64,000 nucleotides of DNA from Olsenella sp. (GTDB taxonomy: Bacteria > Actinomycetota > Coriobacteriia > Coriobacteriales > Atopobiaceae), in the NCBI GenBank assembly GCA_022648325.1, contig JALCMG010000012.1:1-64000 (forward strand). Direction: 5' to 3'. The position numbers and the translations under genes were made by a program. The notes beneath the pieces were generated by a model, which ran no database searches, was not told the origin of the DNA, and saw nothing but the letters and a program-made list of their open reading frames with translations. Of this stretch, positions 8,443 through 17,843 are shown one piece after another (position 1 is the first letter of the stretch; every line of letters begins with the position of its first letter).

Positions 8443-11393
8443 ATATGGCTCACCTGTAGTATGTAGAGCTTGTCCTGACACCTAAAAGCGGTGAAGCGAG
8501 CCTGCTTCTTGAGGTTGCGAAGAGTGGAGCGAAGGGCTTCGACGCTCTCGAGCGTCTCCTCAAGATCACCGGCATCCACCTCACCAATAAAGTCTATGTT
8601 AAGAGGAGCGCGCTCATAGATTTCCTGCAGCCGCATCTGCCCCTTCGTCATCTTCGGGAACAAACTATAGATTGCATGACCCGTGCTATGTCCCTCTCCA
8701 TAGTGGAATGAAGAGAGGTGACCAAACAGGCGATTCATGAAGTCTAGATCGGACACGCCCGCTTCCCTGAAGTACGTCATTGTCTCATGGCAATCGTTCA
8801 CAAGCAGGTCGAAGGTTCTTCCGTCAATCTGCCTAAAGTTGAAGAGCATCTGGAAGCAGACGACACTTGTCGAGGCCGCGGCGAGGTAGCGCTTGGTCAC
8901 CTCGTTTGCGCACATCATGAGCAGCTGGTCCAACGACATGTTGTCTGGAAGCTGCATTACCAGCGTACCTCTCAGGACATCTACATCGACGAGGCGATAG
9001 GCTTCTTCTGGCAGCGAGGCAAGCCTTTGGGTAAAGGGATGCGCCAGTATCTCCTCCGTGCTTGAGTGCAAGCGTAGGGAGCTTAGGTAGTCTCGCATAT
9101 GCGGGGGTGCATCCACGAGCTTGCCCCGCTGGGCAAGAGAGAAGATGGTGCTGAGGATCGCATTGCTTGCTCCGTCCGAAACGCAATGATGCAGGGTGAG
9201 AACGACATGCGTTCTCCCTTCTTCCAGCCTGAAGGCAAGGACGCCTGAGAGGTCTCCGTCGCACAGATGCCCAAGGATTTTTTTCTGCTCCTCCTTGATG
9301 AGCCCATCGATTGCCTGTGCCTGCCCCTGCTTATCCTTGCCGCGGAGGTCAAGCGGCCGCACCTCGACGTCTTCAAGCGAGAAGACCTGGCTGAGCAGAC
9401 GCTCCCCATCCTTGTGCAGCCGTGTCCTCATTGCCTCAACGTACGACATAATGTCCATCAGGAGCGTCATTGACAGGGTGCCCGGGACGTCTTCTGACAC
9501 GTCGAGCGCATGCGTGATGAAGCTGTCCAGGCCTATGGTACTGTATACGCGTTGGAAGATTGATGAGTCGTAGCAGCAATCCTCGAGACGTGACCCCAAG
9601 CGCACGCGAACAATGCCGTCACCAAAGCGGCTTGCGTTCTCCTCTTTCTCCGCCACGGGCTGGAGGTGAGAGGAGGTCTCCCCCCTCGCCATATCCAAGT
9701 CTTCGCGGACAGCGGAGGCGCTTGGGTGATCGTAGAGGTAGCCAGCAGGAAGATGCCTGCCCGAAAAGGCCTCGAGTGCTATCGTTGCGCCGATGAGCCT
9801 CAGGGAGTCGAAGCCGTAGTCCAGAAAGTCATCCTCTTCCTTAAGGCCAGGGCAATCAAGCTCCTTTCTCAGGAAGGCGAGCAGCTCATCGGCGGGTTCG
9901 GTGCGGCTTTCCGCGCCGTCCATCTCTTTGCGGTAACGCCGTACCTCTGATGCCAACGCCGACAAATCCACCTTGCCGTTCAGCGTAAGGGGAAACTCAT
10001 CGAGTCTCACCCACAGCCGCGGTATTGCGTACTCAGGCAATGCACTGCCCAAAGCGCCACGCAGAGCAGACGGCGATGCCGCCCAGCCGTCGGAGCGGAT
10101 ATAGCAACAGCAAAGAGCACCGTCGACCATGAGCACATAGCAGCGCTTGACCAGCCCCGTCGCGATGATGGCGCCCTCGATCTCGGCGGGCTCAAGCCGG
10201 ATACTGTTGATCTCGAGCTGGCGATCCTCCCTACCATGGAACAACAGCTCACCCGCCTTGTCTGTAGACACCAGGTCTCCAGTGAGATAGCAGCGCTCAC
10301 CCCCGATGATCTTGAAGCACTCTGAGGTCCGCTCCTCGTCACCCCAATAGCCAGAGGCCACCTGTGTGCCAGAGATTGCCAGACAGGCGTAGGTGCCTCT
10401 CTGCGAGGGATACGAATGAACCCGCGTGCCATTGAGCGTCCGACCTATGGGGATAGAAGGGGCCTTGAGGTCTTCGGGGAAAAGCTCGTGGTAGGTGACA
10501 TAAACGGTTGTCTCGGTGGGACCGTAGCAGTTATATACGTGCGCGTGAGAAAGAAGTGGCCCCAGGGAGATTGCAAGAGAGCTTGGGAACGCCTCGCCGG
10601 CAATCATGAGGTGGCTCAGACTCGACCTGGAAAGGTTGCTGACCTGCTGCTCGCTCCAGAGTCCCGCAACGCCAGGGGAAGTCGCGGCATGAGTGACCCC
10701 TCGCTCAACGATAAGCTCGGGAAGGTGTCCCACATCCTTTGCCTGCACCGCACTCGCTATGTAGAGGCCCCCACCATCGTGCATCCATCCGAAGATCTCA
10801 GAGACAGAGACGTCAAACTGCAGCTCCGTGCTGAGCAGGTATCGGTCACCCCGCCCAAAGGGGGCCATGGCATCAAGGGCCCGAAGAAAGGCCTCGAGGT
10901 TCTCAAAGCTGACCATCACGCCCTTGGGAGTTCCCGTTGTACCCGACGTATAAATGACATAGGCAGGACTTTTGGGAGAGACGGGGTACGTGACTGGATC
11001 ATGTGCGCTCTCTGCGCTCTCATCGACAAGGCCATCGTCCAGAAGGATGTAGTGGGCATTCGATCCCGTCAGCAGCGTCGCATCATCGGTCAAGACCCTC
11101 TTTGCTCCGAGGTTGTCGATGACAAACCTCTGCCTGCTCGCAGGTGCGTGCTTGGAGATGGGAGCATAGGCTGCGCCGATCATGCCGAGCGCAAAGATGG
11201 CGGCAACCGAGACAACCGTAGGCTCGCAGACAAGAGGCACGACATCTCCCCCACGCACCCCCTCATCCAATAGCATTGCCTCCAGGTGCCCGACGAGCAG
11301 TTTGAACTGCTCCCCACCAAGGTTCGTCGTCGCATCGCTCACTGACAGGTCTTTGGCCTCAAGAAGGTGCTGGTATACTGAATCTCTCATCAT
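8439..11393 (-). CDS. Single-module non-ribosomal peptide synthetase, A-T-C
   Basis: The 984 residues hold three domains. The adenylation domain (about 1-480) has IYTSGTTGTPKG near 148, FDVSVSEIF near 193, YGPTETT near 290, YLTGD near 370 and the terminal NGK lysine near 474. The carrier domain has the phosphopantetheine site DYGFDSLRL near 525. The C-terminal condensation domain (about 590-984) has an intact HHCVSDG at 735-741. There is no thioesterase or reductase. The usual module order is C-A-T; here C is last, which suggests release by condensation with a free amine or transfer to a partner. The pocket read by eye against GrsA is D-V-S-A-M-A-C-V-Y-K, a code I do not recognise. The start overlaps the TrpD-like stop by 4 bases. 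Confidence 0.9.
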   Translation of the reverse strand: MMRDSVYQHLLEAKDLSVSDATTNLGGEQFKLLVGHLEAMLLDEGVRGGDVVPLVCEPTVVSVAAIFALGMIGAAYAPISKHAPASRQRFVIDNLGAKRVLTDDATLLTGSNAHYILLDDGLVDESAESAHDPVTYPVSPKSPAYVIYTSGTTGTPKGVMVSFENLEAFLRALDAMAPFGRGDRYLLSTELQFDVSVSEIFGWMHDGGGLYIASAVQAKDVGHLPELIVERGVTHAATSPGVAGLWSEQQVSNLSRSSLSHLMIAGEAFPSSLAISLGPLLSHAHVYNCYGPTETTVYVTYHELFPEDLKAPSIPIGRTLNGTRVHSYPSQRGTYACLAISGTQVASGYWGDEERTSECFKIIGGERCYLTGDLVSTDKAGELLFHGREDRQLEINSIRLEPAEIEGAIIATGLVKRCYVLMVDGALCCCYIRSDGWAASPSALRGALGSALPEYAIPRLWVRLDEFPLTLNGKVDLSALASEVRRYRKEMDGAESRTEPADELLAFLRKELDCPGLKEEDDFLDYGFDSLRLIGATIALEAFSGRHLPAGYLYDHPSASAVREDLDMARGETSSHLQPVAEKEENASRFGDGIVRVRLGSRLEDCCYDSSIFQRVYSTIGLDSFITHALDVSEDVPGTLSMTLLMDIMSYVEAMRTRLHKDGERLLSQVFSLEDVEVRPLDLRGKDKQGQAQAIDGLIKEEQKKILGHLCDGDLSGVLAFRLEEGRTHVVLTLHHCVSDGASNAILSTIFSLAQRGKLVDAPPHMRDYLSSLRLHSSTEEILAHPFTQRLASLPEEAYRLVDVDVLRGTLVMQLPDNMSLDQLLMMCANEVTKRYLAAASTSVVCFQMLFNFRQIDGRTFDLLVNDCHETMTYFREAGVSDLDFMNRLFGHLSSFHYGEGHSTGHAIYSLFPKMTKGQMRLQEIYERAPLNIDFIGEVDAGDLEETLESVEALRSTLRNLKKQARFTAFRCQDKLYILQVSHI

Positions 11394-12460
11394 TGAGTGC
11401 CCCTTTGCTCATGCATCAAGCGCATCCGTTCAACTTTCCTTGCCAACTGTCCCGAGGAGACCGCCCTTTGGGCAAGCTCAACGCCCTCTTCGAGAGTCTT
11501 GGTCTGTCCAACGGTAAAGGCTATGGCTGCGGCGTTGAGCAGCACCGCCGCCGCATAGGCACCATCAATCCTGCCTCCGATGAACTCACGGATAATCCGC
11601 AAGTCAGCCTCTGGATCTCCGGACGTCCTGATTCCATCAACCGATGCCCCCGCCGCATGAGTGGCAGAACGCGCAACGTGCGCGCAGCCGTCTTGCAACA
11701 CATACATCTCACTACCCCGGACGGGCAAAAGCTCATCAACGTAACCGTTATCCCATCGCGTTGTGACGATCGAAATCCTGCCAGCGTATCCATACCGCCC
11801 AAGAAGTGTCGCCAATCTCTCTGGATGGCTACCGCCAAATCCATAAAGGACATTGGAGCAGCGCAATGGTGTCATGAGGGCGGGAAGCGCATAGCTCAAG
11901 GGAGACACGGTAAGTTGACGACCTCCATAAAGCCCATCAAAGCATGGAATGAGATTTTCGATTGCAACAAAGCAAATACCAGCCATATCAAGTGAGCGCG
12001 TGACTTCTGCAAGATTTGCACATGGGTTAATTCCAAGCTGTCTCAGGAGGTCAGACGAACCGAGCAGGGACGTGACGCCAGTTGAGACAGGCTTGACCAC
12101 TTTCACGCCCATGGCCGCAGCCGTCAGTGATGCAACGGTCGATATGTTGAGCGTCTTTACCGACTTCTTGCCTGACCCAGCAACACACACCAACTCATCA
12201 GCATCCCCATAGCGGTGCGATAAAGGCTCATAGGCATCGTGAGAGAAAATCACATCAATGAGCACCTGCGCCACCTCTATGCCTGCGTCCTGCGTTTGCA
12301 GTACGGCAAGAAAGGCCGCAAGATATGAGCCGGCATGCGAGAGCCATGGATGCTCTAAGAGAAGTTCCATATAGCTTGCCGTGTCATCGATCGAATATGA
12401 ACCCGAGATAACACGCACGAGCAGCATGCCCAGATCGCTTACGACTTCATGCTCACGCAT
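11390..12460 (-). CDS. Anthranilate phosphoribosyltransferase (TrpD)-like protein
   Basis: The 356 residues follow the TrpD fold (glycosyltransferase family 3): helical N-terminal domain, then KTLNIST at 102-108 and the NGYVDELL segment matching the family's DEL motif. Key motifs are altered: the PRPP-binding GTGGDG is GSGKKS (95-100), and the KHGNR segment reads KPVSTG (123-128). It probably still binds a phosphoribosyl or related ligand, but anthranilate as substrate is doubtful. No other trp genes are nearby. It lies between the TrpRS-like gene (58-base gap) and the NRPS gene (4-base overlap), so it belongs to the same operon. Confidence 0.75.
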   Translation of the reverse strand: MREHEVVSDLGMLLVRVISGSYSIDDTASYMELLLEHPWLSHAGSYLAAFLAVLQTQDAGIEVAQVLIDVIFSHDAYEPLSHRYGDADELVCVAGSGKKSVKTLNISTVASLTAAAMGVKVVKPVSTGVTSLLGSSDLLRQLGINPCANLAEVTRSLDMAGICFVAIENLIPCFDGLYGGRQLTVSPLSYALPALMTPLRCSNVLYGFGGSHPERLATLLGRYGYAGRISIVTTRWDNGYVDELLPVRGSEMYVLQDGCAHVARSATHAAGASVDGIRTSGDPEADLRIIREFIGGRIDGAYAAAVLLNAAAIAFTVGQTKTLEEGVELAQRAVSSGQLARKVERMRLMHEQRGTQ

Positions 12461-12518
12461 TTTCCCACGTCTCTTTCATATGGACAATGAGATCAATGAG
12501 GCTCTTCTGCTCTTTTAG

Positions 12519-13493
12519 TCAGACCCCTCCCCCAGACTCATAGGCAGCTCTAAGCCTCTCGACCCGCTCGCGCGTACTTCCCCTAAGGGCGCAGATAAGC
12601 TGATAGACCGCATTGTCTTTGGGATCGCGTTCCAAGTATCGGTCGCCAAGAACCTTGTCCCTTATGTCAGACGCAGAATCCGTCAAGGCAATGGAAGACT
12701 CGGGGAAGCTCTTCGACATCTTTGGGAAGCCAGAAAACCCCTTGATCAGAGGCGAGTAAAGAGCAGAGATGTCGCACTGGACGCATCTCTCGAATTCTTC
12801 ACCCATTGCCTTGAGTATATTCCTGGCAGCAAGAACATATCGGTGCTCGTCAATACCCAAGAACACGATGACCTTCGATGCGTCGCCCGATAGGAGCGGC
12901 GCGATAAAGTCAGCGCACATGAGCGAAAGAGAATATATGCGGCTGAAAGTCATCTGCTGTGCAACAACTCGACGGCGTGCGTAATCGTCGTGCAAATCCT
13001 CTTCGGAGCCGCTCGCGAGCTCGAAGGACATGCGCCTGGCTACCAATGAAAGACACGTGAGCATGTGCTCGGACGTCGACTGTCTCCGTGGGCAAAGGCC
13101 ATCAGCGCTGAAGCCCAATGACGTTATGAAGCGAGAGTACCTCTCTGCAAGCTCCTGCATCTTTGACCAGGTGATATTTCGGCCCGTATAGGCATCGATG
13201 TCACCCAAGACCAGCTGCATGCGATACCCTGCCTTCTGCAGCATCCGCGCCCTGACTATCTGAGAGACAGTTCCCATATGAGGACATCCAGACATGCCTA
13301 TTCCAGTCGAAAAGAGAACCTGTTGATCAGGCTGCAAAACGTCTCCCACATTGTAGGAGCAACACCGAAGAACCTGTTCGTCTGCCTCGTGCGTCAAAGC
13401 CGGCATCATCGGAACGGAGGAGAAGCCAACAGGGTCATAGCCATACTCCCGAATGACTCCGGCATAGTGGTTTGAATCAAAACTGAGCGGCAT
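12519..13493 (-). CDS. Tryptophanyl-tRNA synthetase-like protein with short C-terminus
   Basis: This is a class I synthetase catalytic domain, 324 residues from the chosen ATG. The HIGH-like signature is CPHMGT at 70-75, the family GxDQ-type segment is FLGIDEHRYVLAARNI near 211-226, and the KMSKS loop is FPKMSKS at 256-262, followed by SSIALTDSASDIRDKV, which resembles TrpRS. Only about 62 residues follow KMSKS, fewer than TrpRS normally uses for its anticodon-binding helices. It may therefore activate an amino acid without charging tRNA normally, or be a resistant paralogue. The start is uncertain: a longer frame runs to 13586, overlapping the MFS gene, and neither start has an ideal ribosome site. 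Confidence 0.75.
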   Translation of the reverse strand: MPLSFDSNHYAGVIREYGYDPVGFSSVPMMPALTHEADEQVLRCCSYNVGDVLQPDQQVLFSTGIGMSGCPHMGTVSQIVRARMLQKAGYRMQLVLGDIDAYTGRNITWSKMQELAERYSRFITSLGFSADGLCPRRQSTSEHMLTCLSLVARRMSFELASGSEEDLHDDYARRRVVAQQMTFSRIYSLSLMCADFIAPLLSGDASKVIVFLGIDEHRYVLAARNILKAMGEEFERCVQCDISALYSPLIKGFSGFPKMSKSFPESSIALTDSASDIRDKVLGDRYLERDPKDNAVYQLICALRGSTRERVERLRAAYESGGGV

Positions 13494-13524
13494 TTCCCAT
13501 AATGCACTATCCCTCCCTGCGACT

Positions 13525-14766
13525 TCATGCAGCCAGGACGAGGGCAAAAAGGCTCGATACACATACACCCGCACCAAAGAGCGCATACCATGAGACGTCA
13601 GTCACAACGATGAGGCTGTTGAAGAAGGCCGTACCCAAAGGCATAAGAAGCGTTGCGATAACAAAGACACAGCCAAAAGTCCTGCCCAGATAGGCCTCGT
13701 CGACGCTGGACTGCAGGACGCTGAAGAACTGTACGTTGTAGAAGGTGAGCAGAGTGCTGAACACAAGGATGCAGACGAGCACCACAGCATACGTCTGCAA
13801 CGCCTGAAATGACACGGGCAGCAGGACGAGGCTTAGACCACAGCCAAAGAGGGCGACGAAGAGCGTGCCTTTGGGGCCACCAAGCCTATCGCCCAGAAGG
13901 CGCGTGAGGATGGCGCCCAGCACACCTCCCGCCGAAGCCGCCGTTAGCAGTTCGGCATAGGCGGTCTCGCCCGCACCGAAGCTCGTCTGCGCAAAGGGAA
14001 CCATGAGGTTGTATCCTGCCAGGAAGAAGTTGACCAGCGAACTCATGATAAGAAGGCCGAACACCTCAGAGGAGCCCTTGATAAACCTCAGACCCTCGAC
14101 AAAGTCATCCACAAGCTGGCGAAGCGACGCACCACCCGCTACAGGCATCTCATCGCGAGACTCTGGCTTGAGCATAAAGTTCAGCAGCGCGGCAATCGCA
14201 AACGAGGCCGCATTAACAAGCAGAGCACCCTGCTCATGGCATAGAACGAGCAGGACCGCACTTAGCATAGGGGCAACCACACTCAGCACCTGCGCTGCAA
14301 GCTCTAGATAGGAATTTGTACTCGTTATCTTCGACTTTCGAACAAGAAAGGGGAGCACGGAGCGATATGCAGGCAGATAAAAGCCGCTGGCACCGCTCAG
14401 GAGCACATTTGCCGCAATGAGCATGCGTGCGAAGACGGGCATTGCGAAGCACGCGGCGGCCGCCAGACAGACGAAGGACGAGAAGATGTCTGCCGCCACC
14501 AAGATGTGCCTACGGTCGAAGCGGTCGGCAACCACACCACCCACCGGGTCGATGACAATCACGCAGATGGACTGCGCCATCTGGTAGATTCCCAGAAGAG
14601 ATTGACCGGCGATGCCCTGGCTCGCAAACCAAAGGCTGTTTGCGTAGTCGAAGAAAATGTCACCAAAGCCATCGATGACCCTCCCACAAACGAGGAGGGC
14701 TTGGTTGACCAGCTCACGTCTGGCTGGCTCCACCCGGGATTTCAACCGTTCTGATTGCTTTGTCAT
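13525..14766 (-). CDS. MFS efflux transporter
   Basis: The 413 residues form about 12 membrane segments. The loop-2 motif DPVGGVVADRFDRRHILV (GxxxDrxxRr type) and the resemblance to drug/macrolide efflux members of the major facilitator family suggest export. I chose the ATG at 14766, which has GGGGTGA upstream with 5-base spacing; the longer reading has no such site and would overlap the promoter. It is the first gene of the island operon and is the likely exporter or self-protection component for the NRPS product. Confidence 0.85.
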   Translation of the reverse strand: MTKQSERLKSRVEPARRELVNQALLVCGRVIDGFGDIFFDYANSLWFASQGIAGQSLLGIYQMAQSICVIVIDPVGGVVADRFDRRHILVAADIFSSFVCLAAAACFAMPVFARMLIAANVLLSGASGFYLPAYRSVLPFLVRKSKITSTNSYLELAAQVLSVVAPMLSAVLLVLCHEQGALLVNAASFAIAALLNFMLKPESRDEMPVAGGASLRQLVDDFVEGLRFIKGSSEVFGLLIMSSLVNFFLAGYNLMVPFAQTSFGAGETAYAELLTAASAGGVLGAILTRLLGDRLGGPKGTLFVALFGCGLSLVLLPVSFQALQTYAVVLVCILVFSTLLTFYNVQFFSVLQSSVDEAYLGRTFGCVFVIATLLMPLGTAFFNSLIVVTDVSWYALFGAGVCVSSLFALVLAA

Positions 14767-14790
14767 GCAATCACCCCGATTACAGCTTTT

Positions 14791-14819
14791 TATATAGTTC
14801 ACTCCGTCTTCTCTGTCAA
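14791..14819 (-). promoter_or_regulatory. Promoter of the NRPS island operon
   Basis: On the minus strand there is a perfect -35 TTGACA (14814-14819), a 17-base spacer and a -10 TATATA (14791-14796), 25 bases before the MFS ATG. This is the best housekeeping-type promoter in the area and points the whole five-gene set in one direction. Confidence 0.75.
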
Positions 14820-14938
14820 GTGCAACATTGATGAGCGAAGACATAAACTAGTAAACTAGTAATTTATATTCGACGTAGGCGAAGTCACACATGATGGTAT
14901 TTGGTGCTCCCATGCACAGACCGAGGTGACGGCCATCG

Positions 14939-15017
14939 GGCACGTTGGCGTCGGAAGCGAGGCCAATGTGCCTGCGTCGCCGCGGCCACACGCTCGTCTC
15001 CGGTCGCGCGGCCAGGC
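14939..15017. repeat. 79-bp direct repeat, right copy
   Basis: This is the partner of 7255-7333, same orientation, four differences in 79 positions. It begins 120 bases upstream of the promoter of the NRPS island operon. Confidence 0.85.
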
Positions 15018-15039
15018 CGCAGGCCGCCGACGCAAGCCT

Positions 15040-15056
15040 GCGCTACCGCACCTTCG
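15040..15056. repeat. Short repeat resembling the istB-end repeats
   Basis: GCGCTACCGCACCTTCG matches the repeat inside 17990-18015 except for one base. It lies about 3 kb away on the other side of the cutC remnant, in the same orientation, and may mark another insertion-sequence end. Confidence 0.4.
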
Positions 15057-15107
15057 GCGGGACAAGCGGCTAAATTCGGCGGAACAAGCGCGCGGGGGGT
15101 GCCGCTG

Positions 15108-15246
15108 TCACACAAACGCACTCGAAGCTGTGACACGACCTGGTCATCACACGATCGCACCCCGAATGTGTTGCGACCCGTCACACGTTCGCATCCGAAG
15201 CTGTGACCCGCACAAGTCGTCACACGTTCGCACCCCGAATGTGTGA
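15108..15246. repeat. Four tandem small hairpins
   Basis: Units lie near 15108-15133, 15147-15173, 15181-15206 and 15220-15246, with start spacings of 39, 34 and 39. Each begins TCACAC and ends with a variant of GTGTGA. In the last unit the arms TCACACGTTCG and CGAATGTGTGA pair at 10 of 11 positions around a 5-base loop. The unit alternates between CCCCGAATGTG and TCCGAAGCTGTG cores. No gene is seen in 14845-15330. Confidence 0.75.
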
Positions 15247-15328
15247 CGGCAGGGCGGGCGCTGCCAGGGGCGGGCACGGCGAGACGTGCGCTGCGGCGGG
15301 CGCCGCAACAAAGGCCGCCCCCGGCTCC

Positions 15329-17841
15329 CTATGCGCCGGCGGGCAGGGGCTCCCAGTCGAGGAGGCCCAGGCGCTGGCGGCGCGTGGCCTCCTCGAGCGA
15401 TATGGTGGGGACGTCCTCCTCCAAGTACGCCCTGAGTTCGGGAATCCCCTCCCCCGTGGCGTTGTCCACGAGGAAGATGCGCTCGCAGCAGCGTGATGAG
15501 GCCGTTCTCGCCCTCGGGGTGTCCAGCAGGCCGCTCATGAGCTTGAAGTTGTGAACCATGCCGATGTTCATGGCGTCGTTGGACAGCTTGGACACGGACT
15601 TGATGATGGCGGTGGGCCCCCTGTGGTCGGCGCCCTGGCTGGGGCTGATGCCGTCGGAGAGGGGCGTCCAGGCCTTGCAGCCGTTGGCGGAGGCACCGGT
15701 CATCTCGCCGAAGGGCGTGTTGTTAGAGATGGAGAGGGTGCCGGTGGACATGTGCGAATAAAGCGTCTTGAAGTTCAGGTGGATGTGCTCGGTGTAGTCG
15801 ATGATGTCAGCCGCGATGCTGTCGGCGTAGTCGTCATCGTTGCCGTACTTGGGGGCGTTGAGGCAATCCTGGTGCATCTGCTCGTAGCCCACGAAGTCGG
15901 CCTTGAGGCCCTCGCAGAGCTGGGTGAGGGTGTACTTGCGGTTGTCGAAGATAAGCTTCTTGATGGCGGCCATGGAGTCGGCGTAGGTCGCGAGACCCGT
16001 CCACACGACGCCGGGGCCGTAGTTGTACATGGTGCCGCCGGCGGAGACGTCCTTGCCGCTCTCCATGCAGCCCTCGTACATGATGGACATGAGGGGCTTG
16101 GGGGCCACGTCGCGGGCGACGCGCTGCGAGATCACGGTCGCGACGTCGGTCCACTTGGTGACGTAGTAGATGGTCTTCTTGACCGCGGCGTCAAACTCCT
16201 CATAGGTCTTGTACTGTCTTGTACTGCTCAGGGTCGCCCAGGTCGGGAGTGACCTGCTTGCCGTACCACAGGGGCACGCCGTGGTTGAGGGTGAGCTCGA
16301 TGCAGATGGGCCACTGGGTGTAGGAGGTCGAGGTCCACTGGTACAGGCGGCCGGACTTCTGGGGCTCGACGCAGCCCATCATGCAGTAGTCGCACGCGTC
16401 CTCAACGCTGACGCCCTTGGCGAGCATCATCTTGATGTGCGTGTCGTCGAAGTGGCACGCGGGGAAGCCCATGCCCGAGCGCACGATGTCGACGATCTTG
16501 CGCATGTACTTCTCGGGGGACTTGTTGTTGATGCGGCAGGCGATGGAGGGCTGGTACACCTTGACGTGGCGGACAGCGTCCATGAGCAGGTAGGTGAGCT
16601 CGTTGGTTGCGTCGTGGCCCTGGCGGGTGACGCCGCCCAGCGTCATGTTGACGAAGGGCTGATAGCCGGCGAAGAACTCGGACTGGCCACGGAAGGTGAC
16701 CCACATCATCTCGCTCATCTTGATGAGCATGCAGCCGGCGATGTCGAAGGCCTGGTACGGGGTGATGCGACCGGCCTCGATGTCAGCCTTGTAGAACGGG
16801 TACATGTACTGGTCAACGCGGCCCAGGGACATGCCGGTCTGGTTCTCCTCCACCGGGAGCAGGCTCTCGATGGTGAAGACGGACTGCACGGCCTCCCAGA
16901 AGGTGCGGGGCTTGTGGGCCGGGACGTAGGCCAGGATGTCGGTAATCTGCTCCAGCTCGGCCTTGCGCTTGGGGTCTGCGCACTTTGCGGCGAGCTCCTT
17001 GGCGTGATCGCTCATGCGCTTGGAGTAGATCATGACACCCTCGGTGGTGTCGATGACGCTCTTGTAGAAGTAGATCTTGTCCAGGTCGTCGGGGTTGGCG
17101 TAGTCGAGCTGGGCCAGGTGATCCTTGGCTTCCTGCTGGATGTCGAGCATGCCCTTGTGCATGAGGATCACGTCGTAGCCGGGGTTGGAGTCGCCGCCGC
17201 CGCTCATCGCGTGGTAGGAGCAGTCGGAGACGAAAGACTCGCCGGAGAGCTCCCACACGCCGGCCTCACGGTACTGGTCCGCGCAGATCTCGTCCTGCGA
17301 CTTGCCCTCCCAGAACGGGAACAGGACGTCGCGGCAGTACTGCTTGTCCTCCTCCGAGATGTAGAAGGGGGTTCTGGGGACGGTCGCCGATGGTGTCGAG
17401 CTCGTCGCGCAGCCAGCGCCAGGCGAGGTCGGGCGAGAAGGCACCGGCGCGGGGAGCGCCGCAGGGAGCACCCACGACCAACTCGTCGTCCTGTTTGACG
17501 AGGTGCGCGGTCTCGCAGCAGTGGCGAAAGGCCTTGGCGCGCAGCTCGATCTTGGGCATGCCGGGGTTGGCCTTCATGGTCTCGGTGACCGCGCGGGCAC
17601 GGTACATGGTGATGCTCGGGATCTGCTTGAGGAAGTTGTCCTTCAGGCGGACCTGGCGGTCGGTGGGGCCGTTGGACACGTCGTAGGGGGTGTCAACGCT
17701 CACGGCCACGTGCGCGCTGGGGGCGGGGGCGTCAAGCTGGTCCGCCACCTTCTCGAACATCTTGCGGACGGTGGCGCGCTGCTCGTCGGACATGTCCTTG
17801 GTAGCCTCGGACAGCTCCTTCGCAAACTCCTTAATGTCCAT
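15329..17841 (-). pseudogene. cutC: Choline trimethylamine-lyase CutC, broken and 3'-truncated
   Basis: CutC is the glycyl-radical enzyme that cleaves choline to trimethylamine and acetaldehyde. The start ATG 17841 has GAGGAG upstream. Long family segments are present, including YCCETA-like, [13 protein letters not shown], VEENQTGMS, the active-site [19 protein letters not shown] and [18 protein letters not shown]. Lesions: one extra base in a five-base run at 17367-17371; a 10-bp tandem duplication (GTCTTGTACT twice, 16206-16225); one base lost at 15516-15519; and a deletion joint near 15482. Beyond LITLLR the sequence becomes [20 protein letters not shown], which looks like the C-terminal G5 region of a microcompartment EutP/PduV-type GTPase. 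The glycyl-radical loop and any cutD are gone. The enzyme cannot be active. Confidence 0.88.
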
Positions 17842-17843
17842 TC

